Of a stretch of 34,072 nt of DNA, positions 16,401-23,258 are shown piece after piece; position 1 is the stretch's first letter; each line of letters begins with the position of its first letter. The notes under the pieces were generated by a model. That model did not search any database and had not been told where the DNA came from. It saw only the letters and a program-made list of their open reading frames with translations. The stretch lies in contig NZ_JAQGNQ010000006.1 of NCBI RefSeq assembly GCF_028291745.1, positions 1 through 34,072 on the forward strand, written 5' to 3'. Origin of the DNA: Ramlibacter sp. (lineage in GTDB: Bacteria; Pseudomonadota; Gammaproteobacteria; Burkholderiales; Burkholderiaceae_C). The position numbers were made by a program, and so were the translations under genes.

Positions 16401-18306
16401 TGCAAACCGCGACCACGCGACGGGCGAGGCTGAAAGGCGACGGCACACCCTACTGAAACACCTTGCACGGTATGAGAGCAAGCACTGCGGCGACGAGGCT
16501 GATCGCCTTCTGCTCGACTTCTTGCGCGCGGAACTTCGGGATGGCGCGCCTCCTTACAAGCGGCTGGGGCTGCCCACCTTGAGTGCATATCTGCCGCTGC
16601 AAATTCCGTTCTTTCAGGAGGTCCGGATGCTCGGAACGTTGCCTTGCTCCGCCGAAGAATGGATGCCGATCCAGGAGCTGTTCCAAGAGGGCGAAAAAGG
16701 CGATGAAAGGAAGCGCTGGGCTGGATTGCACGTGGCTGCCTGGCTCCAGGAGAAAGGTTTATCCGTGCCTCCGGCATTGCGCAAGGGCGGCATCCCGATG
16801 GACAAGATCTTTCGCCCGCACTTGGCTGCGTACGTACTCCCCTGCGAGATTGACCAAGCCATTGAGATCTGCCACGCACACGAAGTGCTGATCACGCGCC
16901 CCGGCTGGGACAGACTTCAATTTCGCATCGCGCGTGCGGTGGGGCCCAGACCGGCGGAGTTGCGCTATTTGAAGGCACAGCACGTCTCGGCGGACGGCGA
17001 ATGCATCCAGATCACGACCAGTGGGCATGATCACCTCAAGACGCACTGGTCCAGAGGCCTGCTGTCGGTTCCCGACGAATTGCGGGCGGAACTGCAGGAG
17101 CAGGCCAACGCGCGGCAGGCCTCGCCTAGCGGGCCAGGGTCGGCCATGTTCGTTCCGCCGACCCCGAACGGCTATGAGCTATACGACAAGGCGAATGCGC
17201 GCGTCCAGGACGCGATTCGTGCAGTGACCGGGCGGGAGGATTTCCGGCTGTACGACTTGCGCGCAAACGCGCTCACCGACATGGTGTTTGACGTACGCGG
17301 AGCGCTGAAGTCGTTGACGCGACACGAAATTCCTGCGGTTTCCCTGTCCACAGCGGCGGAGCTTAACAAAAGGTTTTTCCGGGCCGCTGTTGCGGCGCGT
17401 GAGGCGCGTCAGGCCTCGATCCATACGCTCTTGCGCTACTACCACCTGGGCGGCAGCCTTGAACGCTACTGCGCCGCCGTGGCGCTCGACCGAGCGCATC
17501 TGGTGGGCGCAACCTACACCGCTGCCCTTCAAGGGAAGTCCGTCGACGCGATCTACGCGCGCCGATATCGTGCTCGCAGGGGTGCGGGCGAGCGAAAACT
17601 GCGCGTCGAGCAAGCGCCGATCCATGCTGGTGCTGATGAGAATCTCCCTACGCAGCAGCGTCGAAGCCTGCCGGGAATGGACCGCCTGCTTTCAGCAGCG
17701 ACAGTCAAGGGAGTGGTACTGCATCTTGCCGGTTGCTCCCTCCAAGTCGCTTCGGACCACGTCGGCGTTCCGATCGGTGCAGTCAAGCTCCTGTACCTCA
17801 CCGCCTGCGCGGACCTGGAGAGAGCAGATGTCGCTGCGATCGACCCGCTGTTCGCGCGCTCTGATACGAGGTGGGGCAAGGCATTGGATCCCGCTTGCGA
17901 GTGGGCCTATCACCACCGGCGGGAGCTCGCCAACGAACTTGCGGTAGGTGGAGGGTTCAGACCTCGCGGCGCAGAGCTTCGCATATCCGGAACCCACGAC
18001 TTCCACCTGGCAGGTGGCGCATGGAAAGAGCTCGCCGGAAGAGGCATCGAACCGATCGTCCATCTCAGTGCACAGCAGCCGTTGGAAGACAAATCGGCCT
18101 TGCGGGCGATATTCGCAAATTGTCTTTCTGTTGCACCGGAAGAACTACGGCGAGGCCGGGGTGCGGTGATGAAGTTCTGCACGTACGCGATGCGAAATTC
18201 GAGCGACGGCAAGAGGCCATCGCCGCACGTATTGGGAAAGGTCGGGCGGCTCGTTGTCGCTTCGATGCTTGTTGCTGCCGCAACGGCCGCCACGGAGGAA
18301 GCATGA
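13465..18306 (+). CDS. giant tyrosine-recombinase-like protein with two core domains (1613 aa)
   Basis: The start ATG at 13465 has GAGGAG six bases upstream. Known tyrosine recombinases are about 200-450 aa; this is about four times longer. Residues 1-460 are helical and unrecognised. A first core (about 530-700) keeps R539 (PVGGRCQN), R661 (NVPRHFLITAL, Asn in place of the HxxR His) and H684/H685 (LVGHHQAGAPP), but no tyrosine at the nucleophile position, so it is probably inactive. A second core (about 1155-1330) has R1162 (GPRPAELRYLKAQH), K1192 (HLKTHWSRGLLSVP), R1266 (LYDLRANALTDM, Tyr for His), Q1316 at the usual His/Trp place and Y1325 (SIHTLLRYYH), so it may be active. Residues about 1400-1440 (LAGCSLQVASDHVGVPIGAV) resemble a helix-turn-helix. 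It lies beside a tRNA 3' fragment and overlaps the next gene by ATGA. The recombinase-like assignment is fairly sure; activity is inference. Confidence 0.8.
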   Translation: MPGPSGMVGEVTSVVNQIPLSAEEQSRLLEIVCSVLGSSGQWTPGLVRQLSGLARGFEMLSSVQPVAQRWCDGLRLLLDTRPQIERVDRPVHKLATLIELQPGPMSAPQSNACHAIAALAFSSLRQGIGVSGQFLDGLKQLFQSTSADWDCFRRSIALPAMFAERAEIAHGPELLKKFARTLPQSLDLRLTFPVLVQRESEQEDELPNAAETPLAQPTKQPRKPSKFEPTPNLALFEFQIVQQEHEPALNSYRLENDWNSLTAAELAECCSILVRQLRAEPSATNFRARRLHAACRFVSMFAQLSLEVAASIPIQGEGSIHLDLTHGMLKRDLQVVAPRTDRATGVRWRTRWNETPLPPEIHGALLSSKGDHPDARTLGDLLIAEQLTPEICYELLNAGRREGRPFESLRVGRALRAFYLRNQLHPSLISRILGDITVVPRAQQYYLRTDQNDVYAAVNCFCHLAGLVQVPAPSEQQLIGSPKVVEVETMKAAFCSLQQENHRACMSVTRKAGIQEILRFHYGYVCRFALQLLWPVGGRCQNLSSITARDLFSDPELIVLGDRASDRYSQLRVCVLTPAVAQSRLQYAEHLLAMAGRLEKLGQAEAAKWLDLIRRGADPEACAFQVFYLHKKRGLSLRPITRADLKKAARCTGLKELNVPRHFLITALVGENVSPAALDALVGHHQAGAPPFGFGSGMSVLEFCAYIKPVLSRLHAKLGIEPLQGLGRTDPSRWELPVIPAPAEASLPQSEFLRQRLQVDDFNPPEIYLAEEDCPISPETLAARSEIQRLRSAYKRTDAVKRYPWGAVAFCLVAFNAVITAPDLRAFVERLLAGEDVDAGVIRAVEVFEGGDLPVAQLLLARTVVDALHVARRCGTTPSFDGLVSGLDLLLRGLNPTWPAGSVEASLARLLSLSAHAVMLEQSPVARFGLLHKSPFIPASDLRRLQSKESVRVKRPLRAPPGKVARNGFDWVVRIVRRHANRDHATGEAERRRHTLLKHLARYESKHCGDEADRLLLDFLRAELRDGAPPYKRLGLPTLSAYLPLQIPFFQEVRMLGTLPCSAEEWMPIQELFQEGEKGDERKRWAGLHVAAWLQEKGLSVPPALRKGGIPMDKIFRPHLAAYVLPCEIDQAIEICHAHEVLITRPGWDRLQFRIARAVGPRPAELRYLKAQHVSADGECIQITTSGHDHLKTHWSRGLLSVPDELRAELQEQANARQASPSGPGSAMFVPPTPNGYELYDKANARVQDAIRAVTGREDFRLYDLRANALTDMVFDVRGALKSLTRHEIPAVSLSTAAELNKRFFRAAVAAREARQASIHTLLRYYHLGGSLERYCAAVALDRAHLVGATYTAALQGKSVDAIYARRYRARRGAGERKLRVEQAPIHAGADENLPTQQRRSLPGMDRLLSAATVKGVVLHLAGCSLQVASDHVGVPIGAVKLLYLTACADLERADVAAIDPLFARSDTRWGKALDPACEWAYHHRRELANELAVGGGFRPRGAELRISGTHDFHLAGGAWKELAGRGIEPIVHLSAQQPLEDKSALRAIFANCLSVAPEELRRGRGAVMKFCTYAMRNSSDGKRPSPHVLGKVGRLVVASMLVAAATAATEEA

Positions 18307-19172
18307 AGGCAGATGCCGAACTGCAACGCTACATCAGAAGCAAGATTGAGCGCGGCGAGTACACGCAATCGGCGGCGCCGATTGTTCGCGGCGACGACCG
18401 TTGGACGCTTCTATCGGACCAGCACCAGCTGGATAGGCGATACGAAAAGGATCTTTCCACGGTCTGCGGCACGCATCCCTTCACGGCAACGGTGCTCAAC
18501 GCCGCGAGGAACCTGATTGCCAGGGTTGGCGTCGCTTCTCCTCAGGCCGAAATGGAACTTCCGGTGGGGGCGGTTTGCCAAGATGTTCCCGCCGCCCCGT
18601 CGCCCCGCGACATCGCCGAACGGACCAAGAGTCACCGGGAGACAGACCTCCAAGTCTGCGAGGCCATCAACTCCGGGCAGGTCCAATCGTTCGAGCAACT
18701 CGTGAACGTGTGCGGCTCCGAAGACGAAGTTCGTGCGTCACTCGGGAGAATCCGTCGATTCAAGGACGGTGGCGTGGCGGTGCAGACCATCGACGGCTTG
18801 GTGGCGTTCGACCCTCAGGAACTCGTCAGCCGGACGCTTCGGTGTGAGACGACCGAAAGGGTGCGCGTGCAACTGCAAGGAATGGAGGATTCAAAGCGCG
18901 GGCGAATCGAGGTGAAGCTGCGGGTCCAGCGATCTGCGGAATGGGATCGTTTGCCCGGCGAGCGCGTGTGCCTCGACACCGTCGACAACCACCGGACCGT
19001 GAAGATCCTTCAGGCGGCGCAATTCCTTGAGATCTTCGTTCCGGTCGAGCTTGGAGCCGAATACGACTTGCGGGAGCGCAAGAGGTTCACGTCACTCATT
19101 GGCTTTGAGGACGAAGACGCGCTGATGGCTAGAGTTGGGCCTTTGATGAATATCCTGGAAAGCGCCTGCTGA
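18303..19172 (+). CDS. protein translationally coupled to the giant recombinase, unknown function (289 aa)
   Basis: The ATG at 18303 overlaps the recombinase stop (ATGA), so the two are made together. The protein is soluble and has no signal peptide. The N-terminal part is helical and charged (DAELQRYIRSKIERGEY). The middle (about 100-180) contains a possible DNA-binding helical segment (CEAINSGQVQSFEQLVNVCG, SEDEVRASLGRIRRFKDGG). The C-terminal part is mixed alpha/beta (RGRIEVKLRVQRSAEWDRLP; QFLEIFVPVELGAEYDLRER). I recognise no family. Strict coupling suggests an accessory factor of the recombinase, for example a directionality or synapsis factor; that is inference. Confidence 0.8.
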   Translation: MKADAELQRYIRSKIERGEYTQSAAPIVRGDDRWTLLSDQHQLDRRYEKDLSTVCGTHPFTATVLNAARNLIARVGVASPQAEMELPVGAVCQDVPAAPSPRDIAERTKSHRETDLQVCEAINSGQVQSFEQLVNVCGSEDEVRASLGRIRRFKDGGVAVQTIDGLVAFDPQELVSRTLRCETTERVRVQLQGMEDSKRGRIEVKLRVQRSAEWDRLPGERVCLDTVDNHRTVKILQAAQFLEIFVPVELGAEYDLRERKRFTSLIGFEDEDALMARVGPLMNILESAC

Positions 19173-19247
19173 ACTCCTCCGCTTCGACTTTCTCTACGTC
19201 AGGCATCTAGGAACTCAGCGGCGCAGCTTGTGCGGATTCGCGCGTAC

Positions 19248-19433
19248 TCAGCGCTGTGGATCGCGGGTGGCCATCTGCGATTTTTGAGGCCGTTCCCGAT
19301 TCTCTCGCTCCACGTCACGGAAGACTCGTGCGCTTTCACGTACGGCGCCGATGAAGGGAGCGAAGAACATTCGAGGAGCCTGCCGTGCGGCGCGAGCAGC
19401 CTCTTCGAAAATTTGGGACCAAACAGTCTTCAT
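19248..19433 (-). CDS. small protein of unknown function (61 aa)
   Basis: The ATG at 19433 is preceded by AAAGGA seven bases upstream. The product begins MKTVWSQIFEEAARAARQAP, then RMFFAPFIGAVRESARVFRD, and has a charged tail (ERENRERPQKSQ). It looks like one amphipathic helix followed by a disordered end. No signal peptide is evident. It lies 115 bp downstream of the XRE gene on the same strand, so it may share its transcript. No family recognised. Confidence 0.5.
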   Translation of the reverse strand: MKTVWSQIFEEAARAARQAPRMFFAPFIGAVRESARVFRDVERENRERPQKSQMATRDPQR

Positions 19434-19548
19434 GGACCATCCTTTCCACTCCAGACTACCGCGAATCCTGAGCCTGTCAATCGCTCCGCTGCGCTTTCCT
19501 CGACGCGCGTTGCGACCTGACCATTGGTCTCGTCTGCCTGCCCGCTCT

Positions 19549-19995
19549 CTACTTGCCGCTGGCTAACGCCTGCAGCCTTGCGGCAACTTCCCTTTTGCCG
19601 ATACCTCTCACGGACGCGATACCCTCGATCTGCTTCGCTCTTGGCCGCGCCTCGCCTGCTTCCCACTTGTAGATGGACTGGCCAGTGACGCCGATCAGAG
19701 CGCCGAAGTCCGCCGCTGAGAGGCCAAGCTTCTTGCGGGTCGCTGCCAATCGAGAGGCACTAAAGCGGCGTGTGATCGTGCTGTCACCGTCGATCCGTTC
19801 AAGTTCCGCAGGTTGGCGAGGTTGCTTTCCCAATCGCTTGAGCTCGCGCTCGAGAGCGTCTATTCGGCGACGCAATCCTGCAATGTGGGCTCGGTATTGA
19901 GTCGAGACCTTCCGGAATTCCTGGGCCTCGCTGCGGATCTCCTTGCGCGCGATGCGGGAGATTTCGGCCTTCAATGTGCTGGCGATGTCTGGCAT
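19549..19995 (-). CDS. coiled-coil plus XRE-type helix-turn-helix DNA-binding protein (148 aa)
   Basis: The ATG at 19995 gives MPDIASTLKAEISRIARKEI, a start seen in a common family of orphan HTH proteins on plasmids, phages and islands. The ribosome site is weak. Residues about 25-58 are a coiled coil (QYRAHIAGLRRRIDALEREL). Residues about 80-140 are a Cro/CI-type domain (LGLSAADFGALIGVTGQSIY, then KWEAGEARPRAKQIEGIASV). It probably acts as a dimeric repressor of accessory genes. It is divergent from the 114-aa gene at 20196, with 200 bp between them. Confidence 0.85.
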   Translation of the reverse strand: MPDIASTLKAEISRIARKEIRSEAQEFRKVSTQYRAHIAGLRRRIDALERELKRLGKQPRQPAELERIDGDSTITRRFSASRLAATRKKLGLSAADFGALIGVTGQSIYKWEAGEARPRAKQIEGIASVRGIGKREVAARLQALASGK

Positions 19996-20131
19996 GCGCG
20001 GATCATAAGTGTCTAACGACCTGGAGTTGCATCGTGACAAATCGGCAGAGTGGTGCTGGACGACGTGCGCTTCCCGGGTGGTTCCGTCTATGCCATCACC
20101 AAGGGCGCTCGGCTCCTTCGCGGGGCCGCAC

Positions 20132-20162
20132 TTGACCTCGGGCCGCGCCCTGGGTGTAACAT
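20132..20162 (+). promoter_or_regulatory. candidate sigma-70 promoter for the 114-aa gene
   Basis: TTGACC (20132-20137) and TAACAT (20157-20162) have reasonable consensus matches, but the spacer is 19 bp, longer than ideal. The pair lies 33 bp before the start codon at 20196. No comparable pair is evident nearer the gene. Confidence 0.3.
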
Positions 20163-20195
20163 TTCCAAATCGCTCTGTCCTGTAAAGAGAGCCAT

Positions 20196-20540
20196 ATGGG
20201 TGAGTCGAAGCAGCGCGCAAAAAAGAAGATTCCCGTTCATACCCAAGGTGGAACGCTGCCGCCAACTCAGCGTTTGGATGCCTTTTCTATGCTTCTCAAG
20301 GTCCATGACACGCCGGCCGATCAGCGCGCAGCGCCTCTTTTGCGCAAGTTCGGCCGGGCACTTTCCAGGCCTGGTATTTCCCGACAGGCTGTGTTCGGGT
20401 TGAACCCATCGCCAAGGTTCTTCGTTTATTCGGTGGACCCCGTGAACCCCGATCGGCTGATCCGAGAGAACTGCGAAGGCCACAAAGAGGTCGGCCGGAT
20501 GGTGAATGGCAGGTTCCGCAAGGCGCGGGATGTCGCGTGA
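20196..20540 (+). CDS. hypothetical protein (114 aa)
   Basis: The start ATG at 20196 follows AAGAGAG. The protein has a basic start (MGESKQRAKKKIPVHTQGGT), then LPPTQRLDAFSMLLKVHDTP and a segment ending FFVYSVDPVNPDRLIRENCE, GHKEVGRMVNGRFR. No signal peptide or membrane helix. Composition and codon pattern look coding. I recognise no family. It is divergent from the XRE gene, which may repress it, and is the last intact gene before the LysR remnant. Confidence 0.55.
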   Translation: MGESKQRAKKKIPVHTQGGTLPPTQRLDAFSMLLKVHDTPADQRAAPLLRKFGRALSRPGISRQAVFGLNPSPRFFVYSVDPVNPDRLIRENCEGHKEVGRMVNGRFRKARDVA

Positions 20541-20556
20541 ACTGCAAACGTTAGCT

Positions 20557-21197
20557 TCGCCATCTCGAAGGTCGGCGCCGCCGCAGGCCATGCTGCTGCT
20601 GGTGCCGCAGACGCTGCGCACCCTATGCGGCGAGTTCCCCGACATCCGCCCGAGGGTAAGCGAGGAACTCTATGTTGCCCAACTGTCCAAGCTGCGCGCC
20701 GGCGAAGTGGACGTCCTGATTGGCCCCATGCCCACGGGCATCTCGGCCGGCGAATTCGTCGCCGAGCTTCTGATTCCGCTGCAGATGGCGGTGGTGGAGC
20801 GCAAGGGCAGCCGCTACGCCATGGCTGCTCACGGCGCGAACTCACGTCGGCCAGTGTCAAATGGGTCTACACCAGCGCGTCGGGGGCCGCGGGATATGTA
20901 AAGAATCTGTTCCGCCATAGCGGGCTTGAGGCCGCCCGCAGCGGCCGTGGCGAGTTCCACCCCGAAGCTCATGGGCCATGATCAGCGGCGGCGACTACGT
21001 TGGCCTGATGCCGCTGGCAGTGGCCCAGCACCCCGTGGGTGCCAGGGAAATAGGCACATCTTGCCGCCGGTTAAGGACGCCTGAAGCTCAGCATGGGCGT
21101 GATGGTAGGGAGCGATACGCTCCTCAAGCCGGTGGTTCGCCACTTCATCGCACACCTGCAACGTTCGCCCCACCATGCGGGGGGCTCGAGCGCCTGA
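20557..21197 (+). pseudogene. LysR-family regulator remnant (substrate-binding domain only)
   Basis: The reading AMLLLVPQTLRTLCGEFPDI, then EELYVAQLSKLRAGEVDVLI, GPMPTGISAGEFVAELLIPL and AVVERKGSRYA is a LysR effector domain. After frameshifts near 20830 and 20965 it continues as ELTSASVKWVYTSASGAAGY, ISGGDYVGLMPLAVAQHPV and finally SMGVMVGSDTLLKPVVRHFI with a stop at 21195. The DNA-binding half is missing on the left. At least three frame breaks show long-standing decay. Loss of the 5' half next to the accessory region may mark that region's right limit. Confidence 0.8.
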
Positions 21198-21343
21198 CCC
21201 GTCACGAACACCGGCTTCAGAAAAGTGCCCGACACGAGCAATATGGCCTCGGCAACACCCTCGTGAGAACCCCCCGCCACGGTCACGCGCACGCTGACCG
21301 GGTGATTCTCGTCGCCTGCCCCACTGGCTAGTTCCGTCTCGCC

Positions 21344-22036
21344 TTACCCGCGCAGCCGGCGCAAGGCATCCTCCATCTGCCGCTGACTGGCGCGCGCCGC
21401 AGCTTCCCCGTTGCGTCGCTTCAAGGCGCGCACGATTGGCTCGTGCAGCAGGAGGGAGTCCCTGTTGCTACTCGGGACCGGGTTCATCCGCTGAAGGCTG
21501 ACCGTCAGGGCAATCGAAATGGTCGTGCCTACGGCCGCGAGATATTCGTTGTTGCAAGCCGCGAGCAAGGCAAGGTGGAAGTCGCGGTCCGCCTGCACGA
21601 ACAACTGCGGATGGTCCACGTGGGTCACCATGCGCTGGTAAGCGTCCTCAACCTTCCGCAAGGCCTCGTCAGTCCCTGAACGAGCGGCCAGCAGGCAGGC
21701 CCCGGGCTCGACGATCATGCGCACGTCCGTGAGGCGGATCAGCATCTCCGGGTCGGCACCCGACTGTGCGATCCACCCCAGAACATCGGCATCGAGCATG
21801 TTCCAGGCGCTGCGCTCTGTCACGCAAGTGCCGCGCCGCTGCCGTGCCTCGAGCATGCCCTTGGATTCCAGCAGCTTGATCGCTTCCCGCAGCACCGGCC
21901 GGCTGACGCCGAACTCGGCCAGCAACTGGGCTTCCGGCGGGAGGACGTTGCCGGTCGGATACAAGCCGGACACTACCCGCCGACCGATCTCCGCCGCCAC
22001 GTGGTTGTGGCGGTTCACCCGAATTGACATGGCCAT
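21344..22036 (-). CDS. GntR/FadR-subfamily (FCD) transcriptional regulator (230 aa)
   Basis: Residues about 8-75 are the GntR winged helix (IGRRVVSGLYPTGNVLPPEA, LLAEFGVSRPVLREAIKLLE). Residues about 95-220 are the all-helical FCD domain with metal-binding pattern DRDFHLALLAACNN and a later His (LLHEPIVRALKRRNGEAAA). Two starts are possible, the ATG at 22036 or 22030; neither has a good ribosome site. It is divergent from the enolase-superfamily/TRAP operon across 44 AT-rich base pairs, so it is very likely the local repressor, released by a sugar-acid-like ligand as in DgoR- or UxuR-type systems. The ligand is unknown. Confidence 0.92.
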   Translation of the reverse strand: MAMSIRVNRHNHVAAEIGRRVVSGLYPTGNVLPPEAQLLAEFGVSRPVLREAIKLLESKGMLEARQRRGTCVTERSAWNMLDADVLGWIAQSGADPEMLIRLTDVRMIVEPGACLLAARSGTDEALRKVEDAYQRMVTHVDHPQLFVQADRDFHLALLAACNNEYLAAVGTTISIALTVSLQRMNPVPSSNRDSLLLHEPIVRALKRRNGEAAARASQRQMEDALRRLRG

Positions 22037-22080
22037 GAAATAAGTAATATAAATCGGATAAACCAGACCACCATTGAGCC
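22037..22080. promoter_or_regulatory. AT-rich divergent promoter/operator region
   Basis: Only 44 bp separate the two starts. The sequence is far richer in A/T than its surroundings (TAAGTAATATAAATCGGATA) and must hold promoter and operator elements for both directions. I could not define a clean GntR palindrome. Confidence 0.4.
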
Positions 22081-23226
22081 ATGAAAATCGTCGACGTCAA
22101 GACGCACGTGCTGTCCACGCCTCTGGACGAGCCCTTCTCATTTTCCATGGGCTGGGTGACCCGCCGCGGCACCATGATCGTGGAGGTGATCACCGATGAA
22201 GGGGTGACTGGCTGGGGTGAATCCCTGTGCCATGGCCTGCAGCCGCCGCAGATTGCCCAAACGATCGTCGAGTCCGCACTGAAGCCCATCCTCATCGGCG
22301 AAGATCCGCAGGACGTCGATGTGCTCTGGGAGCGCATGTACAACCTGACGCGCCCGTACGGCCAGAAGGGCGCGGTGCCGAACGCGATCAGCGCCGTTGA
22401 CATCGCGCTTTGGGACTGTCTTGGGCGCGCTGCCGGCAAGCCAGTGCACAAACTGCTTGGCGGCGCATACCGCACGTCCGTGCAGCCTTACGCGACCGGC
22501 TTCTATCGCGTCGAAGGCCGGTCCTATCCGGCCGATGCGGTGGAAGAGGCGAAACGTCACATGGCCAAGGGCTTCACGGCGATGAAGCTCAAGACCGGCT
22601 TCGGCGTCGAGGACGATATTCGCTACATCCTCGGCGTGCGCGATGGCATTGGCGATGGTCCGAAGCTCATGGTGGATGCCAACCACGCCTACAACGTGGG
22701 CTCGGCGCGCCGTATCCTGAAGGCGATCGAATGCGCGGATATCCACTGGTTCGAGGAGCCGATCTCGCCGGAAGACGTCGACGGCTACCGCGAGCTCAAG
22801 ACGCTAACCAGCATCTACCTGGCTGCGGGTGAAAACGAGTTCACCAAGATCGGCTTTCGCGAGTGGATCTCCCGGCGTGCCGTGGACATTCTGCAGCCGG
22901 ACCTGTGCTCCGCCGGCGGCTTCACGGAGTGCCGCAAGATCAATGCACTGGCGCAAGCTTGGCACATGCCCGTGGTGCCGCACGTGTGGGCTTCTGGGAT
23001 CGGCCTAGCCGCTTCGCTGCAGTTCCTGGCGACCATTCCGCCGGCGCCGCTCGCGCTGAAACCGATCGAGCCGATGCTCGAATACGACCAGTCTTCTCAT
23101 CCTTTCCGCCAGGATCTGATCTTCGGCGCTATCACGATGCGTGAGGGCAGGGTGGACATCCCGCAGGCGCCCGGCATCGGCGTCGAGATCAACCGCGAAG
23201 TCATCGAGCGCTACACGGTGCGGTGA
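22081..23226 (+). CDS. enolase-superfamily enzyme, mandelate racemase/muconate lactonizing type (381 aa)
   Basis: All mandelate-racemase-subgroup residues are in place: K169-x-K171 (AMKLKTGFG), metal ligands D199 (VDANHAY), E225 (WFEEPISPED) and E251 (AAGENEF), and the D274 (LQPDLCSAGG) with H301 (VVPHVWASG) dyad. The N-terminal capping domain spans about 1-125, the barrel about 130-360. Such enzymes abstract the proton alpha to a carboxylate and act as sugar-acid dehydratases, racemases or epimerases. Position with a TRAP importer and a FadR-type regulator suggests an acid-sugar dehydratase, but the substrate cannot be read from sequence. It is the first gene of the operon. Confidence 0.93.
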   Translation: MKIVDVKTHVLSTPLDEPFSFSMGWVTRRGTMIVEVITDEGVTGWGESLCHGLQPPQIAQTIVESALKPILIGEDPQDVDVLWERMYNLTRPYGQKGAVPNAISAVDIALWDCLGRAAGKPVHKLLGGAYRTSVQPYATGFYRVEGRSYPADAVEEAKRHMAKGFTAMKLKTGFGVEDDIRYILGVRDGIGDGPKLMVDANHAYNVGSARRILKAIECADIHWFEEPISPEDVDGYRELKTLTSIYLAAGENEFTKIGFREWISRRAVDILQPDLCSAGGFTECRKINALAQAWHMPVVPHVWASGIGLAASLQFLATIPPAPLALKPIEPMLEYDQSSHPFRQDLIFGAITMREGRVDIPQAPGIGVEINREVIERYTVR

Positions 23227-23258
23227 GCGCGCGCCCACATTCATTCATGGAGACAAGC

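Larger units (their letters stand above)
12840..20555. mobile_element. putative tRNA-Arg-integrated element or remnant; limits approximate
   Basis: A 3' tRNA fragment (12959-13008, minus strand) has foreign sequence where the 5' half of the tRNA should be, so the inserted DNA lies to its right. There the giant tyrosine-recombinase-like gene, its coupled partner, two small genes and an XRE gene follow. Base composition and codon use look less GC-extreme than in the flanking catabolic genes. The right end is guessed from the start of a decayed LysR gene near 20557. The matching intact tRNA expected at the other end is not found in the window, so the element may extend further, have been rearranged, or be a remnant. 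Confidence 0.5.

Noticed and set aside
21198..21343. Minus-strand reading DENHPVSVRVTVAGGSHEGV, AEAILLVSGTFLKPVFVTGQ
   Set aside because: It looks protein-like and could be a small gene fragment, but it has no start, and I could not assign a family.
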